A program made the position numbers and the translations under genes. From Syngnathus acus (lineage: Eukaryota; Chordata; Actinopteri; Syngnathiformes; Syngnathidae): a stretch of DNA of 64,000 nucleotides. The DNA lies in the NCBI RefSeq assembly GCF_901709675.1, contig NC_051088.1:5171664-5235663 (forward strand). Reading direction: 5' to 3'. Shown in pieces: positions 22,320-32,700 of the stretch. The notes beneath the pieces were generated by a model. It worked only from the letters and a program-made list of their open reading frames with translations. It did not search any database and was not told the DNA's origin. How positions within the stretch are numbered: the first letter of the stretch is position 1; each line of letters starts with the position of its first letter.

Positions 22320-24854
22320 TCAGATAAGGGAGATCCGTATGGGGATACTGGGGGACTCGGTCCTCTCGGGGGACTGGTGGCTCACTAGGTGTTCCACCAC
22401 TGTGTGTTTGGACATGTGCTTCATAAGGTAAGTCTCCTGCAAGAACAGACAACATACATTGTGAGAATCACAGCGACGGACGTAACATTTCGTTATTGCG
22501 CACTTGGTTTACTTACTGAGGTGTAAGCCCGGCCACACATGCTACAACAGTATGCCTTGGCGTTTTTGATGGCGTGCGCCGACAAGTGGATCTGCAACGA
22601 TGCAGAGTCGGCGTAGGCACGGTAGCAGTTGGGACATTTGTACGGCTTGTCTTTATTGTGCTGCCTCTGGTGAGACTGGAAAGACACATTTGTCATCATT
22701 CCCAAAGCCGTCGCCATCATCGAGACTTATTGTCTGCCACCGGGTGGCAGAAATAAACCCACCTGGAGATTGGACAGTTGGGTAAATGCCTTTTCACATC
22801 CGGGGTGAGCACATTTATAAGGCCGGTCGCCGGTGTGGATTCTGCGACAAAGAAAGTGATTATTCCTATTTGACTTTGCATTGTCAACTTGTGAGCTCTC
22901 TTTGAAGGCCCGTGACAGCTGACTGACCTGGTGTGCTGCTGCAGATGTGAGAGCTGGCGGAAAGAGTTCTCACAGTAGGAGCAATGGTAGGGTTTAATGC
23001 CCAGATGGATACGCAGGTGCTGGGACAGGTAGGAGGCGTTGGCGAATGTCTTGGAGCAGTGCGGACACTTGTGTGGTTTGGCCTCTGTGTGGGACTTGGA
23101 GTGGATCTGCATTTCTGATTTGGTCAGGAAGGTGAGTGGGCACACTTTGCACCTTTTAACAAAAAGACCCAGCATCAGCTCATTGGTCATTTTGTCTTAG
23201 GTTTCATTTTCCTCCCTCTACCTCTATTTGTTCAAACTTAATTACAAAGACAACAGTAAATGTGAGCTCCACGAAAACATGCTTATTAATGCCGATTGAT
23301 TTACTCTCCTCTTCGTGAGGCACTCATCCCGTCAGGTCAGTGACATGTTGACACCTCAATGAGGAAGCGCTCTCTTGTTTATCAAAAGCCAACTTAAATA
23401 AACTTCACTTGACTGTGTTTGGAGAGCTGTTGGGCCAATTTGGTGTTAGAACGAGAGATCTGATTCACTCTGAAAGGTGTCAATTGGGATGCAAATGAGC
23501 TCTACATGGTGAGAAAACAGCAGCTTTGAATGTCCAACCTGTATGTTTTGCCCTCTTTGGGTGCCACAGTGATGCAGCCTTGGTCTGCCAGAATAGGATA
23601 GGGGACTACCAGCAAAGGACCCGACTGGTTCTCAGCTTTGATCTTCTTTCGTCCCCGTGGTGCCTTGGGTGGCGGGCCCAACAGTCCCGCCAAACCTCCA
23701 ACCTTCATGTGGTCCATGGCAGGACCAGTAGCCAGCCCAGAGATGATGTTGACTGAGGGGGCGCCACCCAGGCGGTTCTGACTGCTGGAAGTTAGCGTTG
23801 TGGGGGTTAGCGCATCGGAGGTGCTGTGACTTTCGGGTCGGGATGAAGGAGCCAGACCTATGGAGGTAACAGGTAGGACAATGCTATTATTATTATGACA
23901 TTGAAGTGTTATTTACTTGACAGGTAGCTCAAGGTAGGTTTTTTTTTTCATTCCAAATACAACTTCAACGTTCTCTGAAGTGTCTCTCCTATGTGGGCAC
24001 ACATACTGACACAAGACCAAGCAACACGATAAGGCAAATTTCAGCTTGGATGTCAGTATGTTTTCCTGGCATAAAAATCCGCAGTACCTGAGCGATGGTT
24101 GGCGCGGGCGTGCTGCTCGCTTAGTTGCCTCATGTGCCAGTCTTCCCATAACCCTTTAGCCTTCACAGCCGACTTGTCGTCCATATTTCCATCTGGAAGT
24201 TAAGAAGGCGAGACCAAACGTTACTTCCATCTTTGACCAACAAAGTGCAAGACAAGTCTTGACAGACTTTTTTTGTCTTTATTGGGGGGTTATTGGTATA
24301 AATAGATGTGATAAAACTGATGGAATTCCATGTGAGGAATTAATGATTAAATCATGACAGAAGATGAGAAAAGTTGGCTACCTGGTCCAGAACCTAAACG
24401 AGCATGCAAAGTGATATCCGACTGCTGCTGCGGGTGGTGGCCCGACACTTGCTGCGACTGTAGTTTGGGAATCGACATCACATGCTGGGAGCCGCCGCCC
24501 TCGGGGGATGAGGTGGGCAACAGCAAAGGTTGCTGGGAAGGCGTGGAAGTAGGCGGCATATGCAGGGGTCGAATCTTCTCGGCCATCAGTTGCTCCTTGA
24601 TCTTGTTTATGAGCACCAGGTTATCCAGCTGAAAGGGTTCACGGGTCATGCTCAACAGAAAACTGACAGATGATTTTCATCAGATATCTAAAATGAACTT
24701 TGATTTCGTAGCTTTTTGTCGGAACTGGCCATTCACACATGCAAACAACAGAAGATGGAAACATCACAGTTAAGTGATAAGGCTGACTTACCTGGCCAGG
24801 CATGGATGGCGGTGGCGGCCAGAAATAGGGGTTGTTAAATCGTGGCTCTGCCAT
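22320..24854 (-). CDS. znf362: Zinc finger protein 362 (C2H2, ZNF362/ZNF384 family)
   Basis: A nuclear C2H2 zinc-finger protein. Minus-strand exons 24854-24792, 24628-24382, 24192-24088, 23857-23539, 23152-22928, 22841-22763, 22675-22517 and 22436-22320 join in frame into 437 residues from MAEPRFNNPYFWPPPPSMPGQ (human ZNF362 about 420). The N-terminal region continues LDNLVLINKIKEQLMAEKIR, which I recognise from ZNF362. A basic RGRKKIKAE block (likely nuclear localisation) precedes the fingers. Six C2H2 fingers span about residues 246-410, among them KPHKCPHCSKTF, KPYHCSYCENSF, RPYKCAHPGCEKAF, KPYKCPNCYRAY and KAYCCSMCGRAY. The tail ends IPIRISLI. The MAEP exon begins one base before its ATG after an acceptor; human ZNF362 has a short extra N-terminus from an upstream exon, which I could not find here. 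The true start may therefore lie further right. Exon 3 (WEDWHMRQLSEQHARANHRS) is well spliced. Confidence 0.94.
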
Positions 24855-27035
24855 CCTAAAATTCAAAACATTTAATGAGACACTAAGATAAGAGAGGTAT
24901 TGCTCAGGATGATTTATATTTTTAATAGATTTGATTTTACGCAGCTTCTGTAGCTTTTAGGCTGCTTCAACTAACAACATGGCTGGTAAACATGGAACGT
25001 AAAAATGAACACCTGAGATAATGTGGTTGCACAAGTGTGCACACCCAAAAATGTGTTTGTGTTCCGAATTATCCAATCACATTCAAAGTCACAGGGGTCA
25101 GCCCATACCTGCCACCATTTAAAGTTTCTCTGAATACCACAACATAACATTCAGATGTTCTAGGAGGCTTTCACTGACATTTGTTATCAGATCTTACAGC
25201 ATAAGCCATGGTCTTGTAAAGAGCTTCCACACCATCAGAGGAACCTCATTGTTCAAAGACATCGATCAGAAGATGTGCAAAATTCCAAAGCATTAAATTA
25301 GAAATACAACAATTCATTGATTATTATACTAATTCATATTGTTTAAATGATTGACTCATCATTATAAAAAAACCTCAGAATTTCACCCTCTATGCAGAAA
25401 TATTCACAGTCCTTATGAAAATCGTTTTTCTCCAAGGACAAGGCATTGGGGCAAATATAAACGTACTTTTATTTGGGAAAACAATGATTGACAATTTTGC
25501 CTATTTCTGACATGTTACAAACCATAGTAGTAATTGAATCATAATTTATGATCGTGTATTTTCTGCTCTGTCAATTTGAAATGCGTTTTGGAACCAAGGG
25601 GTGGAAATCAAAATGTTTTTAATCGTTTTTCCTTTGTCATTGATTAATCGAGAAAATAATGAATACATTATTAAATGATAAAAATAACAGTTTGTTGCTG
25701 CCATACATAAAATATGAGTGAATTTTGCAGTTTCGTTAAACGTTGGTTGGTTGTATAAAGAAAATATACACGGCTATTCATAAGATAAAAAATGTGACAA
25801 ATTGAAGCGTCAAGCTGTAATAGAAGTTTAACTGCGTGCGAGTGCAGACTGCTACTCCGAGTTGCAGTTCAAACATTTAAACGTAATCCAAATTTAAATA
25901 CAAATACTGGCGTGCTGAGCCGTAGGGGTGAGCTTTGAAATATAGTTTTTGTCTTTTCATCTGCCCTTTCTGCTGTGATGTTTGTATTTCCGTAAAGAAA
26001 ATAGTTAGTCGACCTTTTTTTTTTTCCTTTCAACTTTGCCTTCATATGGTGTTTGATCACCTCAGAACACCCATCCGGATGTGGGAGCTTTTCGGAACTC
26101 TTATTTTTTACCAGACCCGTACGGTCCATCTGAAAACATTCCCAGACAAAAGAGAAACAAAAATGGCAGCCTTATTTTTATAAGGCGGGACGCCATATTC
26201 TGCAGTCTTTTTCTCCCTCCCCCCTCCCCAAAAAATGTAGTGAGTGCGTTGTGGCCGAGAACGTGTGACTGTTTATCGCGTCCATGTTAGCACGATGGCT
26301 TGTTTACGGCCCCTTGCACAGCTTTGAATAGCCCGGCCTCCCCACCCCTTAAAAAAACTGACACTTCCTACAACAACCATGCCCTGTCGAGGGGGGAGGG
26401 AAAAGGGGGGGAAAAAGCAGCGCGGAAACAGACAAGATGCGGTCGCAAGCACAACGGTCTATAAACGAACAGCTTTCTTTTTTCTACACAACGCCTAGAT
26501 TACGCAGTGAAAGGGCGACGTTCCATTTTAACCAAATCCCACTTTGTTTAGTGCGTTTTTTTTTTTTTTTATATTCTGCAACTTTTGGACGAATGGTAAA
26601 GGACGGCGGCTTGATTTTTTTTTCGTGCACGGTGCAGTCGTTTGGAGTAGAAAAGACAACAAAAATACATGCACAAATAAATACCTTTAGTCCTGACTGC
26701 AGGTATTGTCTTGCGAGCACAGCTTTCATATACAGAAAAGGCTGGATGCTCTTTCTGCCTGCCTCCAGTCGCGGCAACGCTTCCGGGTCGCTTTGTTCAC
26801 TTCTGGGTGCCACTAGTGCTGCAGCCTCAATGGAGCGGCAAGCACGCACACACGCACCGACGCGCACGCAGTCGGAGAAAATAATTTGTTGTTTTTTTAA
26901 ATAACTCTCTGACCTACTTTGATAGCACTAGAATAGACTTAACGCATAAGAATATTTTAAGTCAGTCAGTGGTTTTCAAATGAGGGCATTAGTACCACAA
27001 GATTATTTGAGATTTAGAAAAAAATATATATATAT

Positions 27036-27870
27036 AACAACCCAATGTTGGGTTAGGAGTTCGTAGTAGGGTTTCAAACTAGTGTTGGGGTTTTGAAATA
27101 AGGTTTCAAGCAAGGTTTAGGGTTTCAAACTAGGGTTCGGGTCGTGGGTTAGGTTGCAGTATTCGGGTTATTGTTGAGTGTCAAAGTATGGTTTCAAGAC
27201 AACTTTTCAACCTTGGGTTAAGATTTCAAAGTATGGTTTTAAACTAGGGTTTGGGTTTCGCCCCCGTGGGGACAAGTGGTACAGAAAATGGATGGATGGG
27301 TTTAAAACTATGGTTAAGGTTTCAAACAAGGGTTGGTTTAGCCTTATTGTTTAAGTGTCGAAGTACGGTTTCAAACTAAAGTCAGCCTTTCAATCAAAGG
27401 ATAGGGTTTTAAAGTAGGGTTTTAAACTAGCGATGGGGTTTCATAGTATGGTTTCAAACTAGGATTAAGGTTTCAAACTAGGATTAGGATTTCAAAATAG
27501 GGTTTTAAATTTAATTTAGGGTTGGGTTAGGGTTTTGGTGTTACGGTTATTGGTTGAGTGTCAAAGTACTGTTTCAAATTAAAGTCAGCTTTTCAACCTC
27601 GGGGTAGGGTTTCAAAATAGGATTTAAAACTAGGGTTTGGGTTTTGTAGTGGGGTTTAAAACTCCGCTTTAGGGTTTAAAACTCAAGTTTCCAAAGTAGG
27701 GTTTCAAACTAGGGTTAGGGTTTTGCAGTAGGGTTTCAAACTAGGGTCAAGGGTTCAAAGCAGGGTTTCAAACCAAAGTTAGAGTTTCAAACTAGTGCCA
27801 GGGTTTTCTAGTAGGGTTTCAACTGAGGGTTGTTGATTTGAAGTAGGGTTTCAAACTAGAGTTAGGTTCA
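27036..27870. repeat. Degenerate 'agggtttcaaactagggtt' minisatellite, array 2
   Basis: About 830 bp made of roughly 25-30-bp imperfect units with the core 'gggtttcaaactagggtt'; variants differ by substitutions and small indels. The same family occurs at 6575-6850. Within it, 27258-27300 reads 'gtggtacagaaaatggatgg', the tail of a common fish repeat, so the array appears to have been interrupted by an insertion. The variable units without regular spacers exclude a CRISPR array. Confidence 0.88.
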
Positions 27871-28139
27871 GATATTCTTGTACTTATTTCTTTTAAATGT
27901 ACCTTGAGCTTGCCGATGTCCTGCATCCATACATGGCATGCGCTCTGCGTGCTGATGAAGTCAGTATCCACGGACATACGGCATATACACTTCTTTTGAG
28001 GCCCAAATGGCCCAGTTAGTCTTCGTTTGTGCCTGTGCCAAGCTACGTCGGTCTACGGAATTGCCAAAACTCAAATGGGCCTATTTGCACACAGACTTGC
28101 GCTCGGAAGGAATAGAGTGCCCTATCAATGTGACTGTGA

Positions 28140-28265
28140 ATGTAATCTATTGATTGTGGTTGTTCCCTGAGATTGGCTGGTGACCAGTTCAAGGTATCCC
28201 TCGCCTTGCCTCTCAACCCTAGTAGTGATGATAAGCAGTTCAGAGAATCGATGAATGAATGACTC
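28140..28265 (+). repeat. Dispersed fish repeat remnant ('ggctggtgaccagttcaagg' type)
   Basis: Contains 'gattggctggtgaccagttc', 'tccctcgccttgcctctcaa' and 'gataagcagttcagagaa' in that order, the recognisable order of a very common fish repeat 3' segment. Related fragments occur at 27258-27300, about 39417-39525 and 43220-43262. Confidence 0.6.
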
Positions 28266-28591
28266 TGGACATGCACATTTGGATTATAATGATGTATGTT
28301 GTATCATTATTCTACGTGACGGCTTATCTATACATGACAATCACTCTTTAAGTAAATGTTAATTGATCGGTGTTATTATAAATGCGAAACTCGTTATTTT
28401 TACTGTAGTTGTATTTATTACAAACCCTTAAAATTGCATTGCATTAAAATTCGATTTCAGATTCTAAATGAGTCTGCTTATCTGCAAATGACTTTTCCCG
28501 CATTAATTCCTGTTTGTTGGAGATCGTTTCACCCAGATTGCCATAAAGGTGGTGTGAAGTCATGATTTATCAGGCAAAGTTGTCGCGTACG

Positions 28592-28605
28592 GTTACCATG
28601 GCAAC
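28592..28605 (+). promoter_or_regulatory. Canonical RFX X-box at the ttc34 first exon
   Basis: GTTACCATGGCAAC matches the RFX X-box consensus (GTTRCCATGGYAAC-type, two half-sites around AT) in full. It lies 38 bp before a strong donor (cgcgctg|gtaagt at 28642/28643) that ends a predicted non-coding exon of ttc34, so it is placed at the promoter. RFX factors acting through X-boxes are established regulators of ciliary genes in animals. Occupancy here is inferred. Confidence 0.75.
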
Positions 28606-28752
28606 CTGACCAGCGCTCACGCGGACTACAACTCACGCGCTGGTAAGTCTCGAAAGAAAGGGAGAGGGAAGAAAGAATTGGATGTGTTTTGAATGTCTTT
28701 GTTTGTCTCCGTGCTAACATTTGCAGCTTTTGTTGTTCAACGGCCATGTTGA

Positions 28753-28766
28753 GTTGTCCTGGCAAC
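28753..28766 (+). promoter_or_regulatory. Second X-box-like motif, ttc34 intron 1
   Basis: GTTGTCCTGGCAAC has a perfect right half-site (GGCAAC) and an imperfect left half. It sits about 150 bp downstream of the canonical site, in the first intron. Paired X-boxes in one promoter are plausible, but this one alone would be weak evidence. Confidence 0.45.
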
Positions 28767-29021
28767 GCAGATCAGAGCGCTATTGTCTTACAGTAGCCGA
28801 CAGCAAACGGGTCCCATGGAGTGTTTTCCCCGGGCAGTCCGGGGCAAGACATGATCTAACAGCGGCCATATTTATTCGGATTTTGGTGTTATTTGAACAT
28901 TGAATAAGTCTGGATTTATGCAAGTTTTGGTCGGTCTGCTCTTAGGCATGAAAGTTACTGTTGCGTGGGGAAGAAATACAGGTAGGTGGTACAAACAAAT
29001 CCCACATTACCAAGAGAATAA

Positions 29022-29338
29022 TGTCAAACTCAAGGCCCGGGGGCCAGATACGGCCCGCCACATCATTTTATGTGGCCCGCGAAGACAAATTGTGCATCAA
29101 ATTCGTGTCATTGCTAGAATTGCAAATTGTCTTCACTTTTAATATTATCTTTTCTTTGAGATATTTGACCAGTTTTTACTCGTCTGATTTGAAAACGAGT
29201 TATTTGTCAGTTTGTTTTGTAGCTTTTACTGTATATAATATGAAGTGCTCATACATTTATTTGGGTTGACAATCATAATGGCCCTCCGAAAGAAGCTATG
29301 ACTACAATGTGGCCCGCGAAAAAAACGAGTTTGACACC
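29022..29338. mobile_element. Non-autonomous hAT-like element with terminal inverted repeats
   Basis: The left end 'gtcaaactcaaggcccgggg' with following 'ggcccgcca' and the right end 'gtggcccgcg...cgagtttgacac' form inverted termini around about 320 bp of AT-rich, non-coding DNA. This end pattern is typical of vertebrate hAT-related miniature elements as I recall them. It lies in the intron between the ttc34 non-coding exon and the first coding exon. Target duplications were not resolved. Confidence 0.65.
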
Positions 29339-29750
29339 CCTAGACCCACTAGACTCTAGTGATTATATTGTTGTACGGGAGTATCACTTGTGCTACGTGA
29401 AGAAAACAAATCACTGAACCAAATACAGTTTAAAACATGAAATAACATGGAAACATTACAATGAAGCTGTAGATGTCTATAAAGCCTGTTTAAACTTTTA
29501 TTTGCATCAAGTACATTTTTTACTTGGCATTTTTTAAGCACAGTTGAGTTGTATTTTACTTTTAAGTAAATTGCTATTTTCTAACATTTTAATAAGCTGC
29601 ATATTAAACACTTATATCCTGGTATTATTTGTGACATTCATCCCTTCATAACAAGTCGTGTTTTCTGAGTAAGACCAACGACATCTTATCTTTTCTGTTG
29701 GCAGGTGACGTATGTCTTGGTGTGCAATTGTGAGGAGGTAGTCAATAATC

Positions 29751-32700
29751 ATGACTGCCATGGTGAGACCTGGCATCAAGGTTTCAGTTCTGTGTGAGGA
29801 TGCAGACAAGTTGCTAGAGGCTGGCGAACTGGTTCGGGCTACCTACCTCTACATGTCAGCTTTCAGTACTCATGCAGGAACAACTGTTTCCCATATGCGC
29901 AAAATGGAGTTGTCAGACCTCCAAGGAGTCATCTCGATTCTAGAAAGTTGGCTCGACCACCCGGAGGTCCAACCTGATGAAGTTCTCAGTAAAGGTTTGG
30001 TAGCTGTCTTTCTGTCCACGCTCTGCCCAAATAATTTGACGGCCACCGTTTTCAAAATGGAGTCCCTCCTTCAGAGTGGCGGGCAAGGCTGTGAGGAGAT
30101 TTTTGCTCGCTGTACTGCTCTGCTTGAACGGAAACAAAAACCAAATCCAGAGGACATTTGTTATGTAGCGTTGGAGATAACCCGCGCCTTGTCCTGCTTG
30201 TTGTCAGAGTCTCGCCGAACGACGGGTCTGAAGCTTTACCTCAAAACGTACAAGAGCAACAAATGTGAAACTGTCAAATTGGTAAAGAGCAGACAAGCTG
30301 CTCAAATACCCCAAATAGTAAAAGCCGTTACAGACCAAATGCATCACTGGCATCCCTCCTTGATGCTGGACAGCAAATGTGAAGCAACCAAGAAGGACAG
30401 TATGCAATTGAATCTTGAGGCTGCTTCTCCACTGCTGGAGTTCCTTTTGGAGCTTTCACCAGATGACAGCCACGTGCAGGAGCTCCAGGCGGCACATTTG
30501 TTTTTCATAGGCCGCTTTCGCGACAGTGCAGATGTGTATTCAGCTATCTTGGAGATGATCCAAGACACACCTGACAGGCGAGCGAGGATCTTAACCGGTC
30601 GAGCGGCCGCCTTTCTCTCGGCGGGAGGCCGGGTTGCCGAGGCCTGTCTGGATTTGGGCCAAGCCTTCGAGGCGAACCCCGCTTGTGCCCGAATTTACTT
30701 CCAAAAGCTCTTCACTGATCTTGGCACAGGTTGGACTACTTGCAACCATCTTCGTCAGCAGGCTGAAAAGGGTCTCTCTGCTTTCCGGGAGACTGTCCTC
30801 ATCCGAGCCGACCTGAGGTCCCTAGACGGAGTGGAACTTCTGGACCCTGTGATCGCTCAATTACGAACCCTTTGCCATTTGGAGCCTGACGGTGGAGGAC
30901 GAGAGCTGCGGGTGCGACTGGCCGAGTGTCTTCTTCTCAGGGGGGAGCATAAGGAGGCCCTCTCTATTTGTAGTCAGCTGGCCATTTCCAAAGATCAGAA
31001 TAGCTATCAGAACACTGTGCAAGTGCTCTGTGGCTATGCGCGACTTCTCACAGATGACCACAAAGGGGCGCTAGAGGACTTCCAGGCTGTGATTGAACAC
31101 AATGCCCCTCACCCACCTAGCTGTGTGCGGGCACTTTGTGGCAGGGGGCTTCTGCGCATGACTGGGGGCTTCAACTATCTCACAGCTCTCGACTATGTGA
31201 CGGCCAACAGGTTGCACCCGCTGGAGACGTCGTTGACCGTTCGCTGTCTGGTGCCGTGGAACCTCCGGGGTCTGCTCTTGACTGTGCTTCTGGAGCAGGG
31301 TCGGGTCATGCTGGAGCAGGCTGGACGCCGTCAGTCGGCCGCCTGTGAAAATTACTCACAGCAGGCTCAGCAGGATGATCAGCTAAATGTTACATCTAAG
31401 CCAGATGACCACAGAGCAGGGTATTATGGGTCTCACGTACATTCAAAAACTACATTTACATATTAGTTTTAATGTTCAAATGGGGCAAAAATACTCACAC
31501 TCTTACTAAAACAATACACTCCAAAAAGCACTTGCTTGGCTCAGGTTTAAATGCTGTCAAAATATTATTCCCATATCTTTGCTAATATTGGAAACTACTA
31601 ACTCAAAATGCCTCAAAACTCAAAATGAACTAATGGCAATTTTAAAAATACACCTTATCTTTATTTCTTTTAATTCTATTGAATCAAATTTATGTCTATT
31701 ATTTATACAGACAGATGCCTGAAAACTCTATTTAAGACCATGACACATTTGTACTTTGTTACTTTGCACTGTATGTTTTTACAGTGCATCAATCAATGTT
31801 GATATCCATCATAGTATGCACCCCCTGTCTGACATTCAGATCTCCTGCTGGTGTTCACTGCCTTGCCATGTTGCTCATGGAGCTCCAACCAGGCACCGAT
31901 GGGCCTCAGATCTTAGCAGCAGACGCCTTGTACCAGCTGGGACGAGTGGAGGAGGCTTATCGCTTGTTGTTGCTTTCCATCGGGCATACGAGTCCTCGGG
32001 CACCCGTCCTGGCCCGACTCGTACTTCTGCAGCTGCACAGGGGCTTTCTCTATGACACCAATCAGGTAGAGAAGCTTGAAACATGTTTTCTTTTCACCTA
32101 ATATTTTTGTAATTTGTTAGTCAACGTGTATTTATTGGCGTCACATGAGGCAGCAGTCCAAACAAAGCTGAATTCTCTGAGACTTTAGGGTAAGTTCATT
32201 GTTCCAAAAGATCGGGTTCTACCCAGTATTTGTGGTTTTTCGCTATTCATGGTATTGCTTTCTATTCCCACGGGCTTACGTAGAAAATTGTTTAAAGTGG
32301 TGTTCCCTGTTGATATGGCATGTGGCAAAGTCAGACATACTTATAATACGTACATTTTCTCATAATTTTCCGTGAAAGCAGACTGTATTTAATTTCCCCT
32401 TTCCCCCTTTTGCAGCTGCTAAAAAAGCTCATTCAATGTGGCGATACCAGTTGTCTACGCCCCTTGTTGACAGTTGCGAAGCAAAAGGACCGGGCACTGC
32501 TACAGGCGCGCTGCCACTCTGCTGCCAAACGCCTTCTGGAATGCACGACAGAGGAGAGCGCCATCAGGGAGGCTGTGGCCTATCTCTCAATCGCCATCAT
32601 CATTGCTGGTAAAAAAAAACGAAAAAAAAGGCACGCCGGTGTATTAAGTAATTTCAACGTTCCCAGATGGCGGGGCGGCCGACTCCTTGCTGGAGAGAGG

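Larger units (their letters stand above)
24855..28590. other. znf362 5' intron/promoter region and gap to ttc34
   Basis: 24.9-26.1 kb is AT-rich with no coding signal and is probably the first intron of znf362. About 26.2-26.9 kb is the most GC/CpG-rich stretch here, with homopurine and poly-T runs, and is the best candidate for the znf362 promoter and non-coding first exon; no precise start can be given. 27.04-27.87 kb is a minisatellite (separate entry). 28.1-28.27 kb is a dispersed repeat remnant. Confidence 0.45.

Noticed and set aside
24855-26900. Upstream coding exon of znf362 corresponding to the short human N-terminal extension
   Set aside because: Expected from the human gene structure, but no matching Ser/Arg-rich exon with a correct donor could be found by eye.
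27036-27870. CRISPR-like or true telomere array
   Set aside because: Units vary throughout and have no unique spacers; the core is longer than a TTAGGG hexamer.
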